Source: Paraburkholderia tagetis
GTDB lineage: Bacteria > Pseudomonadota > Gammaproteobacteria > Burkholderiales > Burkholderiaceae
Direction: 5' to 3'
Length of the DNA stretch: 64,000 nt
Assembly: GCF_022213065.1 (NCBI RefSeq)
Contig: NZ_JAKLJA010000007.1
Location: 62,001 to 126,000, forward strand
Below are positions 8,489 to 20,149 of this stretch, piece by piece. Within the stretch, counting starts at the first letter, position 1. Each line of letters begins with the position of its first letter. A model generated the notes under the pieces. That model had not been told where the DNA came from, did not search any database, and worked only from the letters and a program-made list of their open reading frames with translations. The position numbers were made by a program, and so were the translations under genes.

Positions 8489-9706
8489 ATGAACGACCAG
8501 ACCGTGAGCCGCAAAACCTTCGACGAAGTGATGGTGCCGTGCTTTTCGCCCGCGCCGTTCGTCCCCGACCGCGGCGAGGGCTCGCGTGTCTGGGACACCG
8601 AAGGCCGCGACTATATCGACTTCGCGTGCGGCATCGCCGTGACCTCGCTCGGCCACGCCAACCCCGAACTGCTGCGCGTGCTGCACCAGCAGGGCGGCAA
8701 GCTCTGGCACATCGGCAACGGCTACACCAACGAGCCCGTGCTGCGCCTCGCGCGCAAGCTCGAAGCACTCACGTTCGCCGATCGCGCGTTCTTCGCGAAC
8801 TCGGGCGCCGAGGCCAACGAGGCCGCGCTCAAGCTCGCGCGCCGCGTGGCGTTCGACCGTCATGGCGAGCAGAAGGCCGAGATCGTTTCGTTCACGCAGT
8901 CGTTTCATGGCCGCACTTTCTTCACGGTGAGCGTGGGCGGCCAGCCCAAGTACTCGGAAGGCTTCGGCCCCGTGCCCGCGGGCATCGTGCATCTGCCGTA
9001 CAACGACATCGAAGCCGCGAAGCGCGCGATCGGTGCGCAGACCTGCGCCGTGATCGTCGAGCCGGTGCAGGGCGAGGGCGGCGTGATTCCCGCCGATCCG
9101 GCCTTCCTGAAAGCGCTGCGCGAAGCTTGCGACGCGCACAACGCGCTGCTGATTTTCGACGAAGTGCAAACGGGCGTGGGCCGCACCGGCACCTTCTACG
9201 CGTATCAGGACACGGGCGTGACGCCGGACATCCTGACCACGGCCAAGGCGCTCGGCAACGGCTTCCCGATTGGCGCGATGCTCACGACCGAGGCCATCGC
9301 CGCGCACTTCAAGGTGGGCGTGCACGGCACGACTTACGGCGGCAATCCGCTTGGCGCCGCAATCGCGGACAAGGTGGTCGAGCTCGTGAGCGACCCGGCG
9401 CTGCTCGCCGGCGTGCGCGCGCGCGGCGAGGCGATCCGCGCGAAGCTCGCGCATTTGAACGAACGCTTCGACGTATTCAAGGAAGTGCGCGGCAAGGGTC
9501 TCCTGATCGGCGCCGAACTCAGCGCACGCTTCGCGGGCCGCGCGAAGGACTTCAACGGGGCCGCTGCGAACCGCGGCGTGATGATGCTGATCGCGGGCCC
9601 CGACGTGCTGCGTTTCGCGCCGTCGCTCATCATCCCCGAAGCGGACCTGAACGAGGGCTTCGCGCGCCTCGAAAAGGCCTTCGAAGATGTGATCGGCGCA
9701 CGCTAA
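8489..9706 (+). CDS. astC: succinylornithine aminotransferase AstC
   Basis: A 405-residue class III, PLP-dependent aminotransferase, step 3 of the AST pathway (succinylornithine plus 2-oxoglutarate to succinylglutamate semialdehyde plus glutamate). Visible are the PLP phosphate-binding [13 protein letters not shown], the [11 protein letters not shown] segment and the PLP lysine in [15 protein letters not shown]. It could equally act as acetylornithine aminotransferase (ArgD-like); the AST context decides. The start at 8489 has AAGAGGA upstream; the open frame extends to 8387 without a binding site. First gene of the catabolic run. Confidence 0.9.
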   Translation: MNDQTVSRKTFDEVMVPCFSPAPFVPDRGEGSRVWDTEGRDYIDFACGIAVTSLGHANPELLRVLHQQGGKLWHIGNGYTNEPVLRLARKLEALTFADRAFFANSGAEANEAALKLARRVAFDRHGEQKAEIVSFTQSFHGRTFFTVSVGGQPKYSEGFGPVPAGIVHLPYNDIEAAKRAIGAQTCAVIVEPVQGEGGVIPADPAFLKALREACDAHNALLIFDEVQTGVGRTGTFYAYQDTGVTPDILTTAKALGNGFPIGAMLTTEAIAAHFKVGVHGTTYGGNPLGAAIADKVVELVSDPALLAGVRARGEAIRAKLAHLNERFDVFKEVRGKGLLIGAELSARFAGRAKDFNGAAANRGVMMLIAGPDVLRFAPSLIIPEADLNEGFARLEKAFEDVIGAR

Positions 9707-9740
9707 AACCCGGCGCGCCTCATACGACACAGGACCGACG

Positions 9741-10886
9741 ATGCTATTCGTTCGCCCCGCAAGGCTCTCCGATCTCGATGCGATCGCCCATATGGCCCGC
9801 ACCGCGCAGCCCGTACTGCATTCGCTGCCGCACGACCGCGCGGCGCTGGAGGCGCGCATCGCGCTTTCGGAGGATTCGTTTCGCGCCCAGGTGGATTTCC
9901 CCGGCGAGGAGTTCTATCTTTTCGTGCTCGAAGACTCGGCGACGGGCAAGCTCGTCGGCACCTCGAGCATCGTCGCGGCGGCGGGCTATTCGGAGCCGTT
10001 CTACGCATTCCGCAACGACGCGCTGATTCACGCCTCGCGCGAGCTGCATGTGAACCGCAAGATTCACGCGCTCACCATGTCTCACGAGCTCACGGGCAAG
10101 AGCCGGCTCGCGGGCTTCTATATCGATCCGTCGCTGCGCGGCGATGCGGCCGCGCATCTGATGTCGCGCGCCCGCATGATGTACATCGCGATGAACCGGC
10201 GCCGCTTCACGCCCGAGGTGTTCTCGCTGCTGCTCGGCGTGACCGACGACGCAGGCGTCTCGCCGTTCTGGGAGGCGGTGGGACGCAAGTTCTTCGGCCG
10301 CGATTTCAAGGACATCGAAATGGTTTCGGGCGGCCGCAGCCGCACCTTCATCGCCGAGGTGATGCCCGCGTATCCGCTTTATGTGCCGCTATTGCCCGAA
10401 GCCGCGCAGCGCGTGCTGGGCGAGCCCGACACGAGCGCCTTGCTCGCCTATGAGATCCATCTGGAAGAGGGCTTCGAGACGGACCGCTACGTCGATATCT
10501 TCGACGCGGGCCCGGTGATGACCGCGCAGATGGACCGCACGTCCTCGGTCGAGGGCAATCAGATGCGCACGGTGCGCGAGAGCGCTGGCGCGGCCCCGGG
10601 CGCGAAGTATCTCGTCGCGAGCCAGCATGGCGGCGAGTTCCGCTGCGCGCTGGCGACGCTGCCTGAAAGTGCACAAGCGGTTGCGCAAGCGGCGACGGGA
10701 GCAGCCGCCCGCCACGGCGTGCCGGCCGCCGCGCCGCTCGACGCGGCCACGCGGGCGGCGCTCAACGTGCAGGATGGCGAGCCGGTGCGCTGCGCGCCGC
10801 TGTATCGCCAGAGCGAGGACGGTCCGCAAAACGAGGACGAGTCGGTGGGAAAAGCGATGGGACAGTCGAAGGGAGAAGCGCAATGA
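9741..10886 (+). CDS. aruF: arginine N-succinyltransferase alpha subunit AruF
   Basis: A 381-residue subunit of arginine N-succinyltransferase (AstA family), which joins succinyl-CoA to arginine in the first AST step. It begins LFVRPARLSDLDAIAHMA and has the family blocks YAFRND, LTMSHELTGKSRLAGFY and SPFWEAVGRKFF. The alpha/beta split is the Pseudomonas/Burkholderia form; enterics use one AstA chain. About 45 C-terminal residues (Gln/Glu/Gly-rich, after CAPLYRQ) are extra relative to the partner. It overlaps the beta subunit gene by 4 bp (ATGA), implying coupled translation and a fixed subunit ratio. Confidence 0.93.
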   Translation: MLFVRPARLSDLDAIAHMARTAQPVLHSLPHDRAALEARIALSEDSFRAQVDFPGEEFYLFVLEDSATGKLVGTSSIVAAAGYSEPFYAFRNDALIHASRELHVNRKIHALTMSHELTGKSRLAGFYIDPSLRGDAAAHLMSRARMMYIAMNRRRFTPEVFSLLLGVTDDAGVSPFWEAVGRKFFGRDFKDIEMVSGGRSRTFIAEVMPAYPLYVPLLPEAAQRVLGEPDTSALLAYEIHLEEGFETDRYVDIFDAGPVMTAQMDRTSSVEGNQMRTVRESAGAAPGAKYLVASQHGGEFRCALATLPESAQAVAQAATGAAARHGVPAAAPLDAATRAALNVQDGEPVRCAPLYRQSEDGPQNEDESVGKAMGQSKGEAQ

Positions 10887-11920
10887 TCGTAGTACGCGTC
10901 GTGCAGACGGGCGATGTGGACGCGCTCGTCGCGCTCGCCCAGGAAACCGGCCCTGGTCTCACGACCTTCAAGCCCGACCGCGATGCGCTCGCGGCGCGCA
11001 TCGAGCGCACGCGCCGCACGCTGGCGGACGAGGCGGAGCAGAGCGAAGCGGGTTACTTCTTCGTGATGGAAGACACCGCGACCGGCGACGTGGCCGGCGT
11101 GTGCGGCATCGAAACGGCGGTGGGCCTGCAGCAGCCGTTCTACAACTATCGCGTGAGCACGGTCGTGCACGCGAGTCAGGACCTCGGCATCTGGACGCGC
11201 ATGCGCGCGCTGAACATCTCGCACGACCTCACGGGCTACGCCGAGGTGTGCTCGCTGTTCCTCTCGCCGCGCTATCGCACGGGCGGCATGGGCGGCCTGC
11301 TGTCGCGTTCGCGCTTCATGTTCATCGCGCAGTTCCGCGAGCGCTTTCCGGAGCGCCTCTGTGCCGAATTGCGCGGGCACTTCGATGCGGAAGGCACCTC
11401 GCCGTTCTGGCGTGCAGTCGGTTCGCACTTCTATCAAATCGACTTCAACGCGGCTGATTACCTGAGTTCGCACGGCCGCAAGGCGTTTCTCGCTGAGTTG
11501 ATGCCGCGTTTCCCGGTGTATGTCGAGTTGCTGCCCGAGGAAGCGCAGGCCTGCGTGGGCCTCACGCACGCGGACACGGTGCCGGCACGCCGCATGCTCG
11601 AAGCCGAAGGGCTGCGCTACGAGAATCACGTCGATATCTTCGACGCGGGCCCCGTGCTCGAATGCCATACCGCCGACTTGCGAACGGTGCGCGAGAGCGT
11701 GGTGGTGCCGGTTCGCATTGGTGCGGCGCAGGCAGCCGACGAGGGCGTGCGCTCGCTCGTATCGAACACGTCGCTGACCGACTTCCGCGTGGGCTTCGCC
11801 CCGGGCGTCGTGCAGGACGGCGCGTTCACGCTGAGCGCGCAGGAAGCCGCGGCGCTGAACGTCGCAGAGGGCGAGCCGGTGCGCGTGCTGGGCGCGACGC
11901 ACAAGCCGCGGCAAGGTTAA
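10883..11920 (+). CDS. aruG: arginine N-succinyltransferase beta subunit AruG/AstA
   Basis: A 345-residue partner of the upstream subunit and homologous to it (VVRVVQTGDVDALVALAQ; LNISHDLTGYAEVCSLFLSP; SPFWRAVGSHFYQIDF). The two form the heteromeric succinyltransferase acting on arginine and succinyl-CoA in the cytoplasm. The ATG overlaps the aruF stop. Length fits AstA. astD follows after 40 bp. Confidence 0.93.
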   Translation: MIVVRVVQTGDVDALVALAQETGPGLTTFKPDRDALAARIERTRRTLADEAEQSEAGYFFVMEDTATGDVAGVCGIETAVGLQQPFYNYRVSTVVHASQDLGIWTRMRALNISHDLTGYAEVCSLFLSPRYRTGGMGGLLSRSRFMFIAQFRERFPERLCAELRGHFDAEGTSPFWRAVGSHFYQIDFNAADYLSSHGRKAFLAELMPRFPVYVELLPEEAQACVGLTHADTVPARRMLEAEGLRYENHVDIFDAGPVLECHTADLRTVRESVVVPVRIGAAQAADEGVRSLVSNTSLTDFRVGFAPGVVQDGAFTLSAQEAAALNVAEGEPVRVLGATHKPRQG

Positions 11921-11945
11921 GGGCGGGGCCTGCAAGCCACGCTAA

Positions 11946-13424
<1,479 letters not shown>

Positions 13425-13434
13425 GGATCGGACG

Positions 13435-14811
13435 ATGACCCATATCGCAAAGGCGCCCGCCACGGCACTGGCGGGGACCCTGGAGGCCAACTTCGACGGC
13501 CTCGTCGGCCCCACCCATAACTACGCCGGACTCTCGTTCGGCAACGTCGCTTCGCAGAACAACGAGAAGTCGGTCGCCAACCCGCGCGCCGCCGCGCAGC
13601 AGGGCTTGCGCAAGATGAAGCGCCTCGCCGACCTCGGCTTCGCGCAGGGCGTGCTGCCGCCGCAGGAGCGACCCTCGATGCGGCTCTTGCGCGAGCTGGG
13701 CTTCACGGGCAAGGACGCTGACGCTATCGCGCGCGCCGCGAAGGACGCGCCCGAACTGCTCGCGGCAGCCAGCTCGGCCTCGGCGATGTGGACCGCGAAC
13801 GCGGCCACCGTGAGCCCCTCGGCGGACACGCCCGAGCGCCGCGTGCACTTCACGCCCGCGAACCTGTGCAGCAAGCTGCATCGCGCGATCGAGCACGAGT
13901 CCACGCGCCGCACGCTCGGTGCGATCTTCGCGGACCCGTCGCACTTCGTGGTGCACGACGCGCTGCCGGGCACGCCTGCGCTCGGCGACGAGGGCGCGGC
14001 GAACCACACGCGTTTTTGCGCGCAATATGGCGAGCGCGGCGTGGAGTTTTTCGTCTACGGCCGCAGCGAGTACCGTCGCGGACCGGAGCCCAAGCGCTTC
14101 CCCGCACGCCAGACTTTCGAGGCGAGCCGCGCGATCGCGCAGCGCCACGGTCTCACCGACGAAACGACCGTGTTCGCGCAGCAGACTCCCGAAGTGATCG
14201 ACGCCGGTGTGTTCCATAACGACGTGATCGCCGTGGGCAACCGTAGCACGCTGTTCTGCCACGAGCGTGCGTTCGTCGACCAGAAGCACGTCTACGACGA
14301 ACTACGCAGGAAGCTCGGGGCGCACGGCGCGCCGTTCGACGTGATCGAAGTGCCCGACGCGCAGGTGAGCGTGGCCGATGCGGTCTCGTCGTATCTCTTC
14401 AACAGCCAGTTGCTGAGCCGCGCGGACGGCAAGCAGATTCTCGTCGTGCCGCAGGAATGCCGCGAGAATCCGCGCGTGGCGGTCTATCTCGACGAACTGG
14501 CCGCGAAGAGCGGCCCCATCGACGAGGTGCTCGTGTTCGACCTGCGCGAGAGCATGAAGAACGGCGGCGGCCCCGCGTGCCTGCGCCTGCGCGTGGTGCT
14601 GAGCGAGGCCGAGCGCGCGGCGGTGGCGCCGGGCGTGTGGATGAACGACGCGCTGTTCGGACGCCTCGACGCATGGATCGAAAAGCACTATCGCGACCGC
14701 CTCGCGCCCCAGGATCTTGCCGATCCGGCGCTGCTGGTGGAGTCGCGCACGGCGCTCGACGAGCTCACGCAGATTCTCAGCTTGGGGTCGCTCTATGACT
14801 TCCAGCGCTGA
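13435..14811 (+). CDS. astB: N-succinylarginine dihydrolase AstB
   Basis: A 458-residue enzyme of the guanidino-group-modifying family. It hydrolyses succinylarginine to succinylornithine, CO2 and two ammonia (AST step 2). Hallmarks are [20 protein letters not shown] near the start, [10 protein letters not shown] (His-Asn-Asp region) and [17 protein letters not shown] with the catalytic Cys near the C-terminus. An N-terminal stretch of about 14 residues precedes the usual start, so it is slightly longer than the usual ~447. The last 17 bp overlap the astE start, suggesting translational coupling. Confidence 0.95.
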   Translation: MTHIAKAPATALAGTLEANFDGLVGPTHNYAGLSFGNVASQNNEKSVANPRAAAQQGLRKMKRLADLGFAQGVLPPQERPSMRLLRELGFTGKDADAIARAAKDAPELLAAASSASAMWTANAATVSPSADTPERRVHFTPANLCSKLHRAIEHESTRRTLGAIFADPSHFVVHDALPGTPALGDEGAANHTRFCAQYGERGVEFFVYGRSEYRRGPEPKRFPARQTFEASRAIAQRHGLTDETTVFAQQTPEVIDAGVFHNDVIAVGNRSTLFCHERAFVDQKHVYDELRRKLGAHGAPFDVIEVPDAQVSVADAVSSYLFNSQLLSRADGKQILVVPQECRENPRVAVYLDELAAKSGPIDEVLVFDLRESMKNGGGPACLRLRVVLSEAERAAVAPGVWMNDALFGRLDAWIEKHYRDRLAPQDLADPALLVESRTALDELTQILSLGSLYDFQR

Positions 14812-15889
14812 GCCGGTCCGCTCGCAACATCCGGCGGGGGCGGCCACGCCCGATTGCCTCGCCGATTTCCTGGCCTCGACACTGGCAGGCGCGCGGCCCG
14901 CGAGCGCCGCGCAAGCGGCGGGCACCTGCGCTTACGGCGCGGTGCGCTGGCAATGGCTCGACGAAGGCGTGCTGCAATTCGAGCCCGTGCATACGGGCAG
15001 CGCACGCGGCGAGACGCTCAAGAGCGTGCTGCTCTCCGCAGGCGTGCATGGCGACGAGACCGCGCCCATCGAACTGCTTTCGCAGATGGTGGCCGATCTG
15101 GCGGCGGGGCACCTCGCGCTCGCCTGCCGTTTGCTGGTCGTGCTCGGCAACGTGGCCGCGATGCGCGCCGCCACGCGCTACGAAGACGACGACCTCAACC
15201 GCCTGTTCGGCGGCCGTCACGCGCGCGTGCCGCAAAGCCGCGAGGCGCCGCGCGCCGTCGCGCTGGAAACGGCGGCGCAGCGCTTCTTTGCCGATGCGCC
15301 CGCCGAGCCCGGCGTGCGCTGGCACCTCGACATGCACACGGCGATTCGCGCCTCGGCGTTCGAGCAGTTCGCGCTGCTGCCTTATACCGGCGACGCGCCC
15401 ACGCGCGCGATGTTCGACTGGCTCGCCGACGCGAGCATCGCGGCCGTCCTGATCCATACGGAGAAGGGCGCGACGTATTCGTCGTTTACCGCCGATGCGT
15501 GCGGCGCCAGCGCGTGCACGCTCGAACTCGGCAAGGTGCGGCCGTTCGGGCAGAACGATCTTGCGCGTTTTGCGCAGGCCGACGCGGCGGCGCGCAGGCT
15601 CGTTTCGGGCGCGCAGGCGACGCACGATGCGCCAATGCCGCGCGTCTTCACGGTGATCGGCCAGATCACGAAGCAGAGCGACGCGTTCGCGCTGCACGTC
15701 GCCGCCGACGTGGCGAACTTCACGCCATTCGCGCGCGGCACGGTGCTGGCGGAGGACGGCGCGTATCGCTACGTCGTCGCGCACGACGAGGAGCGCATCG
15801 TGTTTCCGAATCCCACCGTGAAGCCTGGCTTGCGCGCGGGCCTGCTCGTCGTCGATACCACCGCCGAAACGCTGGCTTCGCTTGCCTGA
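14795..15889 (+). CDS. astE: succinylglutamate desuccinylase AstE
   Basis: A 364-residue zinc hydrolase of the AstE/aspartoacylase family that splits succinylglutamate into succinate and glutamate, the last AST step. Zinc ligands are in [10 protein letters not shown] (His, Glu) and in LDMHTAIR (His); [10 protein letters not shown] carries the likely catalytic Glu. The start ATG at 14795 lies inside the astB end; an upstream open stretch to 14717 is astB in another frame. It ends the AST run; no clear terminator follows, and the next gene begins 227 bp later. Confidence 0.93.
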   Translation: MTSSAEPVRSQHPAGAATPDCLADFLASTLAGARPASAAQAAGTCAYGAVRWQWLDEGVLQFEPVHTGSARGETLKSVLLSAGVHGDETAPIELLSQMVADLAAGHLALACRLLVVLGNVAAMRAATRYEDDDLNRLFGGRHARVPQSREAPRAVALETAAQRFFADAPAEPGVRWHLDMHTAIRASAFEQFALLPYTGDAPTRAMFDWLADASIAAVLIHTEKGATYSSFTADACGASACTLELGKVRPFGQNDLARFAQADAAARRLVSGAQATHDAPMPRVFTVIGQITKQSDAFALHVAADVANFTPFARGTVLAEDGAYRYVVAHDEERIVFPNPTVKPGLRAGLLVVDTTAETLASLA

Positions 15890-16116
15890 GCGTGAGCCGT
15901 GCTGCGCCGAATCGTGCTGAATCCCTGCGAAAGTCCCGCCGGAACGCGTTCCCGGCCGCCTGGGCCGGTCGCGGTACAATCGCGGCCCTGCGGTTGCTGC
16001 GGCGCATCATAGGCGATGCGTCCGTTCGAGCCGCCTTCTTGGCGCAGCGATCCTGCCCCCGAAGCGCGCCCCCAATAAACTGAAGCGCGCTGCAATTCGA
16101 CTGAAATGAGACATAG

Positions 16117-16911
16117 ATGAACATGAACTGGAACAAGCTGGCCACCTTCACGCTCTGCGCGGCCTTCACCATGGCCGCAGGCGCTGCCCAGGCCGCCGAC
16201 ATCAAGGAAATCCGCTTCGGCGTCGAGGCGTCGTACGCGCCGTTCGAATCGAAGTCGCCGAGCGGCGAGCTGCAGGGCTTCGACATCGACGTGGGCAATG
16301 CCGTCTGCGCGAAGCTCAAGGCGAAGTGCATGTGGGTGGAGAACTCGTTCGACGGCCTGATTCCGGCACTGCAGGCGCGCAAGTTCAGCGCCATCAACTC
16401 GGACATGACGATCACGGATCAGCGCCGCCAGGCCGTCGACTTCACCGATCCGATCTACGCGATCCCCAACCAGATGATCGCGAAGAAGGGCAGCCCGCTG
16501 CTGCCCACGCCCGAGTCGCTCAAGGGCAAGCACGTGGGCGTGCTCCAGGGCACGATCCAGGAAACCTATGCGAAGGCCAAGTGGTCGCCCGCCGGCGTCG
16601 ACGTCGTGCCGTATCAGACCCAGGACCAGATCTACGCCGACCTCGCCTCGGGGCGTCTGGACGCCGCCTTCCAGGATGCCGAGGCCGCATCGAAGGGCTT
16701 CCTGAACAAGCCGCAGGGCGCGGGCTTCGCCTTCGCGGGACCGAAGATCGTCGACGCGAAGCTGCTCGGCGAGGGCGTGGGCTACGGCGTGCGCAAGAAC
16801 GACGCGGCGCTGAAGGCCGCGCTCAACGGCGCGCTCAAGGAGCTGAAGGCCGACGGCACGATCGACCGTATCGCCGCGAAGTACTTCGATGTGAAGGTGG
16901 TGCTCAAGTAA
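16117..16911 (+). CDS. periplasmic basic amino acid binding protein (ArgT/HisJ/AotJ type)
   Basis: A 264-residue solute-binding protein. It has a signal peptide (TLCAAFTMAAGAAQAADIK, cleaved after about residue 27), the SBP family 3 signature GFDIDVGNAVC, then FDGLIPALQARKF and VGVLQGTIQETYAK. It delivers lysine/arginine/ornithine/histidine-like ligands to the permease. Its natural partners are the permease and ATPase at 4923-7225, about 9 kb away on the other side of the AST genes, so the binding protein has its own transcript. A strong terminator follows. Confidence 0.92.
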   Translation: MNMNWNKLATFTLCAAFTMAAGAAQAADIKEIRFGVEASYAPFESKSPSGELQGFDIDVGNAVCAKLKAKCMWVENSFDGLIPALQARKFSAINSDMTITDQRRQAVDFTDPIYAIPNQMIAKKGSPLLPTPESLKGKHVGVLQGTIQETYAKAKWSPAGVDVVPYQTQDQIYADLASGRLDAAFQDAEAASKGFLNKPQGAGFAFAGPKIVDAKLLGEGVGYGVRKNDAALKAALNGALKELKADGTIDRIAAKYFDVKVVLK

Positions 16912-16973
16912 AGCGCGCAGGCGCTTGAGCGTTCGAGCATTCGAGCGCAAGGGGCGGGCTTGGTCCCGCCGCG

Positions 16974-17011
16974 AATGCCGGCCAGGCAAAGCCCTGGCCG
17001 GCATTTTTTAT
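16974..17011 (+). terminator. rho-independent terminator after binding-protein gene
   Basis: A 13-bp perfect stem aatgccggccagg / cctggccggcatt with a 6-nt loop, followed by a T-rich run. It insulates the arginine locus from the EAL-HDOD gene. Confidence 0.9.
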
Positions 17012-17178
17012 TTCAACCAGCCGCGGGCTTCATATGCGCGGCATATGGGCCAGGCTAGAATCGCAAGAGCAAGAAAACGCTGCCGTGGCCGCGCGGTGGC
17101 AGTACTGGCACCCAGAACAAGCAGGAACAGACCATACGACCAGGCGCCGGGCAAAGCGCGGCGCTTCGCGGGGGATTC

Positions 17179-18630
17179 ATGAGCTTCAATGCCACAGACC
17201 GGCCGCACATGGCCGGCGTCGAAGGCAGCCATCGACTGGCGCAAACCACGCCGCAAACCACGGCCGAATCGTCGCCTGACCCGTGGCAGGTTTATTTCGC
17301 GCGCGAGCCATTGCTCGATCGTGACGGCGTGCTTTGCGCGTTCGAGACGCTGCCGCGTGTCGTTGCGCGCGACGGCTTCGCGGAATCCGCCGAAGTGCAC
17401 ACCGAAGCGCACGCTGAAGCACACACCGAAGCGCACGAGGGCGACGCACTGCCGGATGACGGCGCGGTGCGGGCCGGGGCGCAGAGCGCGGCGCAAAACA
17501 GGGCGCTGATCGAAGCGTTCGGCGCGCCCACGCTGCGCGCCGCGTTGACCGGCCATCCGGCCTGGCTCGACGTGACACGCGAGCTACTGTTCGACGATGT
17601 GCTGCTGCGGCTGCCCGCCGATCGTGTGATCCTGGAGCTGCCGCCCGGCATCGGCGCCGATCCCGAACTGATCGCGCAGCTCGTCAAGCTGCACGCCAGG
17701 CGCTATCGCTTCGCGCTCGACCATGTTACGCAGGCCGACGACGCGTTCGCGAAGCTGCTGCCCTACGCGGACGCCGTCAAGCTCGATCCGCGCGGCGTCG
17801 CGCCCGCGCTGCTGCCGAAATTCGCGAGCGTGCTCAAGGCGGCGGGCAAGATTCTCGTGGCGCTCGGCATCGAGACGCCAGCCGAATACGAACGCGCTCA
17901 TGCGCTGGGCTTCGACCGTTTCCAGGGCTATTACTTCGCCAAACCTCAGGGCGGGGCGCGCCGTGCGAGTGCACCGCGCCAGGCGCTGCTGAGCCTGCTG
18001 CAATTGCTGGCCTCGGAGCCCACCGTGATGCAGCTCGAAGCGGAGCTGAAGCTCAATCCTGTCCTCGTGATGCATCTGATGCGGCTCGCGAACTCGAGCA
18101 GCTTCAGCCTCGGGCGCAAGGTGACGACACTGCGCGAAGCGATCAACGCGACCGGCACCAACCGTATCGCGCGCTGGACGCAACTGTTGCTGTACGCGGA
18201 CGGGCGCAAGATCTCGCTGGAAGACGACCCGCTGCTACAACTCGTCGCCACGCGCGCGCGCTTCATGGAGCTTGCCGCTGCGTTGCTGCCCGAAGCCGGG
18301 CCCGCGGAGGAAGACGCGGCGTTTCTGGTGGGGGTGTTCTCGTTCGTCGACGCCGTGTTCGGCGGGCCGCTCGACCAGACGCTCGAAGTGCTCAGGCTCG
18401 CCAAGCCGATCCGCGCGGCCATCGCGCGCCGCGAAGGCGTGCTGGGCCGGTTGCTTGGCGTGAGCGAGGCGCTCGAGTGCGCCGACTGGGCAGCCGTGGA
18501 TGCGGCGTGCGCCACGCTCGCGCCACTCGACGCGGGCGCGCTGGCGGCGCTCGCGCTCGCGGCGGCGGAGTGGGCCGGCATGGCCGAGCGCAACGCCGAG
18601 GCCGAAGGGCTGGAGCGGATCGAAGACTGA
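17179..18630 (+). CDS. EAL-HDOD signalling protein, degenerate EAL
   Basis: A 483-residue protein of the YuxH-like EAL-HDOD family. The EAL-like part spans about residues 38-260 (REPLLDRDG, where the E-A-L site reads F-E-T-L; the metal-binding D-D site reads A-L-D-H-V-T). The HDOD domain spans about 265-460 (LNPVLVMHLMRLANSSSF, then REAINATGTNRIARW). Key catalytic residues for c-di-GMP hydrolysis are absent, so it is probably a binding or adaptor protein. Residues 72-87 hold a His/Glu/Ala repeat (17392-17439). It is paralogous to the gene at 22537-23907. The ATG at 17179 follows GGGGGATTC. Confidence 0.85.
   Translation: MSFNATDRPHMAGVEGSHRLAQTTPQTTAESSPDPWQVYFAREPLLDRDGVLCAFETLPRVVARDGFAESAEVHTEAHAEAHTEAHEGDALPDDGAVRAGAQSAAQNRALIEAFGAPTLRAALTGHPAWLDVTRELLFDDVLLRLPADRVILELPPGIGADPELIAQLVKLHARRYRFALDHVTQADDAFAKLLPYADAVKLDPRGVAPALLPKFASVLKAAGKILVALGIETPAEYERAHALGFDRFQGYYFAKPQGGARRASAPRQALLSLLQLLASEPTVMQLEAELKLNPVLVMHLMRLANSSSFSLGRKVTTLREAINATGTNRIARWTQLLLYADGRKISLEDDPLLQLVATRARFMELAAALLPEAGPAEEDAAFLVGVFSFVDAVFGGPLDQTLEVLRLAKPIRAAIARREGVLGRLLGVSEALECADWAAVDAACATLAPLDAGALAALALAAAEWAGMAERNAEAEGLERIED
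17392..17439 (+). repeat. four 12-bp tandem repeats in EAL-HDOD gene
   Basis: Four in-frame copies of a gaagNgcacNcN-like unit, encoding E-V-H-T, E-A-H-A, E-A-H-T, E-A-H-E. The paralogue lacks it. Four His spaced every four residues, with Glu between, could bind metal; this is speculative. Confidence 0.8.
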
Positions 18631-18658
18631 GGTTCCGGCGAGGCGCGCCGAAAGCGCC

Positions 18659-20110
18659 TTACGCCTTCACCGGACTCGCCGCGAAAAACCGTGCAAGCTC
18701 GTGCGCGAGCTCGTTCAACGCGCTCATTTCCTTCTGCGAGATGCGGCGCGGCTCCTGGCTCAGCAGCCAGTCTCCATAGAGTAGCGCCACGGGCGGCTCG
18801 CCCGCGTGGGCCACCGGCAGCAGCACGAACGCGCGCGCGTCGTCGAGGCGGGCGCGATACCACGCCGGCAGACGCGCGAGCATTTTCGGATCGCGTGCAT
18901 TTTCGATGAAGATGCCCACCGAGTTTGCAATCGCGAGATGGAACACGTCGGGCTGGAACGCCGCGCTGAACGAGAGCTGGTCCAGATTGCCCTCGACTTG
19001 CGGGCCGAAGCCGCGCTGCGCCTCGAACATGTTCGCGCCGCGCCGCACGAACACGATCGTGCGTGCGAAGCCAAGACCGGCCAGCACGGTTTCGGTGGCG
19101 AGCGTGAGCGCCGTGGCGAGCGGGCTCCCGGGTGGCAGCGCGCGCAGGTCTTGCACGCCCGCCGCGATGCGCGCTTCGGGGTCGAGCGACTCGCGCGCGA
19201 TGGCGTCGGCGTTCGCGCGCAGCTCGACGATCTCGCGCATCACGCCGTCGTCGGCTTCTTCGCGGGCGAGCGCGAGGCTCATCTGCACGAGCGTTTCCGG
19301 CTCGGTATTGAGCGCGCGGCCATAGTGCCGCGCAAGCTCGTCAATATGCTCTTCGCGCGCTTCGTCGGTGAAGCTCGCCGTAGTGAGCACGCGCGCCACC
19401 TCGGTCGAATAGTTCGTGATGGCGCGCAGCCATTGCACCTGGCGCGGCTCGCTGTCTGCCGGATCGTATTCGCCCATGCCTTCGCGAATCGCCGTGGGCA
19501 GGCGCCAGCGCGTGGCCGCATCCTGGCCGATCTCGGTGAAGCTCACGCCGAGCACGTCGATGCAGGCATCGTCCTCGGCTGTGCCTCGCTCGCATTCGCG
19601 GCGGATCTGGTCCCACTCGGGTTCGAGATAGAACACCACGAGTAGCTTGCCCACCTGGCGCATCAGCGTGCAGACCACGGCCTCTTCGCCCGCGCGCAGG
19701 TCGCCGCGCTCGGTGAGCTTGCGGGCGATGCAGCCCGAGAGCATCGTGCGGTTCAGTTCGAGCTTGGCATCGATGCGGCGCGGCGCGCTGTGATGGAAGT
19801 GGTCGACGATTTTCAGGCCCACCACGAGATGGCCGACCGCGTCCATGCCGAGCACCATCAGCGCGCGCGTGACAGTCGTGATGTTGCCGCCGAAGGCCAG
19901 GTACATGGCGGAGTTGGCGAGCCGCAGCACCTTCTGTGTGAGCGCGAAGTCCGAGAGCACGACCTTCACGAGCGCGGTGAAGTCGTAGTCGTCGTTGGTC
20001 ATGGCCGCGACGGTCGTGCGCAGCGATTGCGACAGCATGGGAAAGTCGCCGCGCTCGTTCATACGAGCCCAGAGCCGGTCGAGCAGGACTGCCTTTACCA
20101 TCTGAACCAT
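18659..20110 (-). CDS. HDOD-GAF signalling protein
   Basis: A 483-residue protein. The HDOD domain covers about residues 20-225 (LSDFALTQKVLRLANSAMY; TLMRQVGKLLV, an HD-like site that lacks the full HD pair). A linker helix region follows, and a GAF-like sensor covers about 320-470 (LGFARTIVFVRRGANMFEAQRGFGP; HLAIANSVGIFIENARD). HDOD proteins bind partners in signalling rather than hydrolysing nucleotides. It reads toward the EAL-HDOD gene at 17179-18630 (convergent, 28 bp apart) and lies downstream of the PAS-GGDEF-EAL gene, 39 bp away, so those two are likely co-transcribed. Ligand unknown. Confidence 0.87.
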   Translation of the reverse strand: MVQMVKAVLLDRLWARMNERGDFPMLSQSLRTTVAAMTNDDYDFTALVKVVLSDFALTQKVLRLANSAMYLAFGGNITTVTRALMVLGMDAVGHLVVGLKIVDHFHHSAPRRIDAKLELNRTMLSGCIARKLTERGDLRAGEEAVVCTLMRQVGKLLVVFYLEPEWDQIRRECERGTAEDDACIDVLGVSFTEIGQDAATRWRLPTAIREGMGEYDPADSEPRQVQWLRAITNYSTEVARVLTTASFTDEAREEHIDELARHYGRALNTEPETLVQMSLALAREEADDGVMREIVELRANADAIARESLDPEARIAAGVQDLRALPPGSPLATALTLATETVLAGLGFARTIVFVRRGANMFEAQRGFGPQVEGNLDQLSFSAAFQPDVFHLAIANSVGIFIENARDPKMLARLPAWYRARLDDARAFVLLPVAHAGEPPVALLYGDWLLSQEPRRISQKEMSALNELAHELARFFAASPVKA

Positions 20111-20149
20111 GTCAATTTCGCTAATGCCCTGCGTGTACCGGTGCCGCGC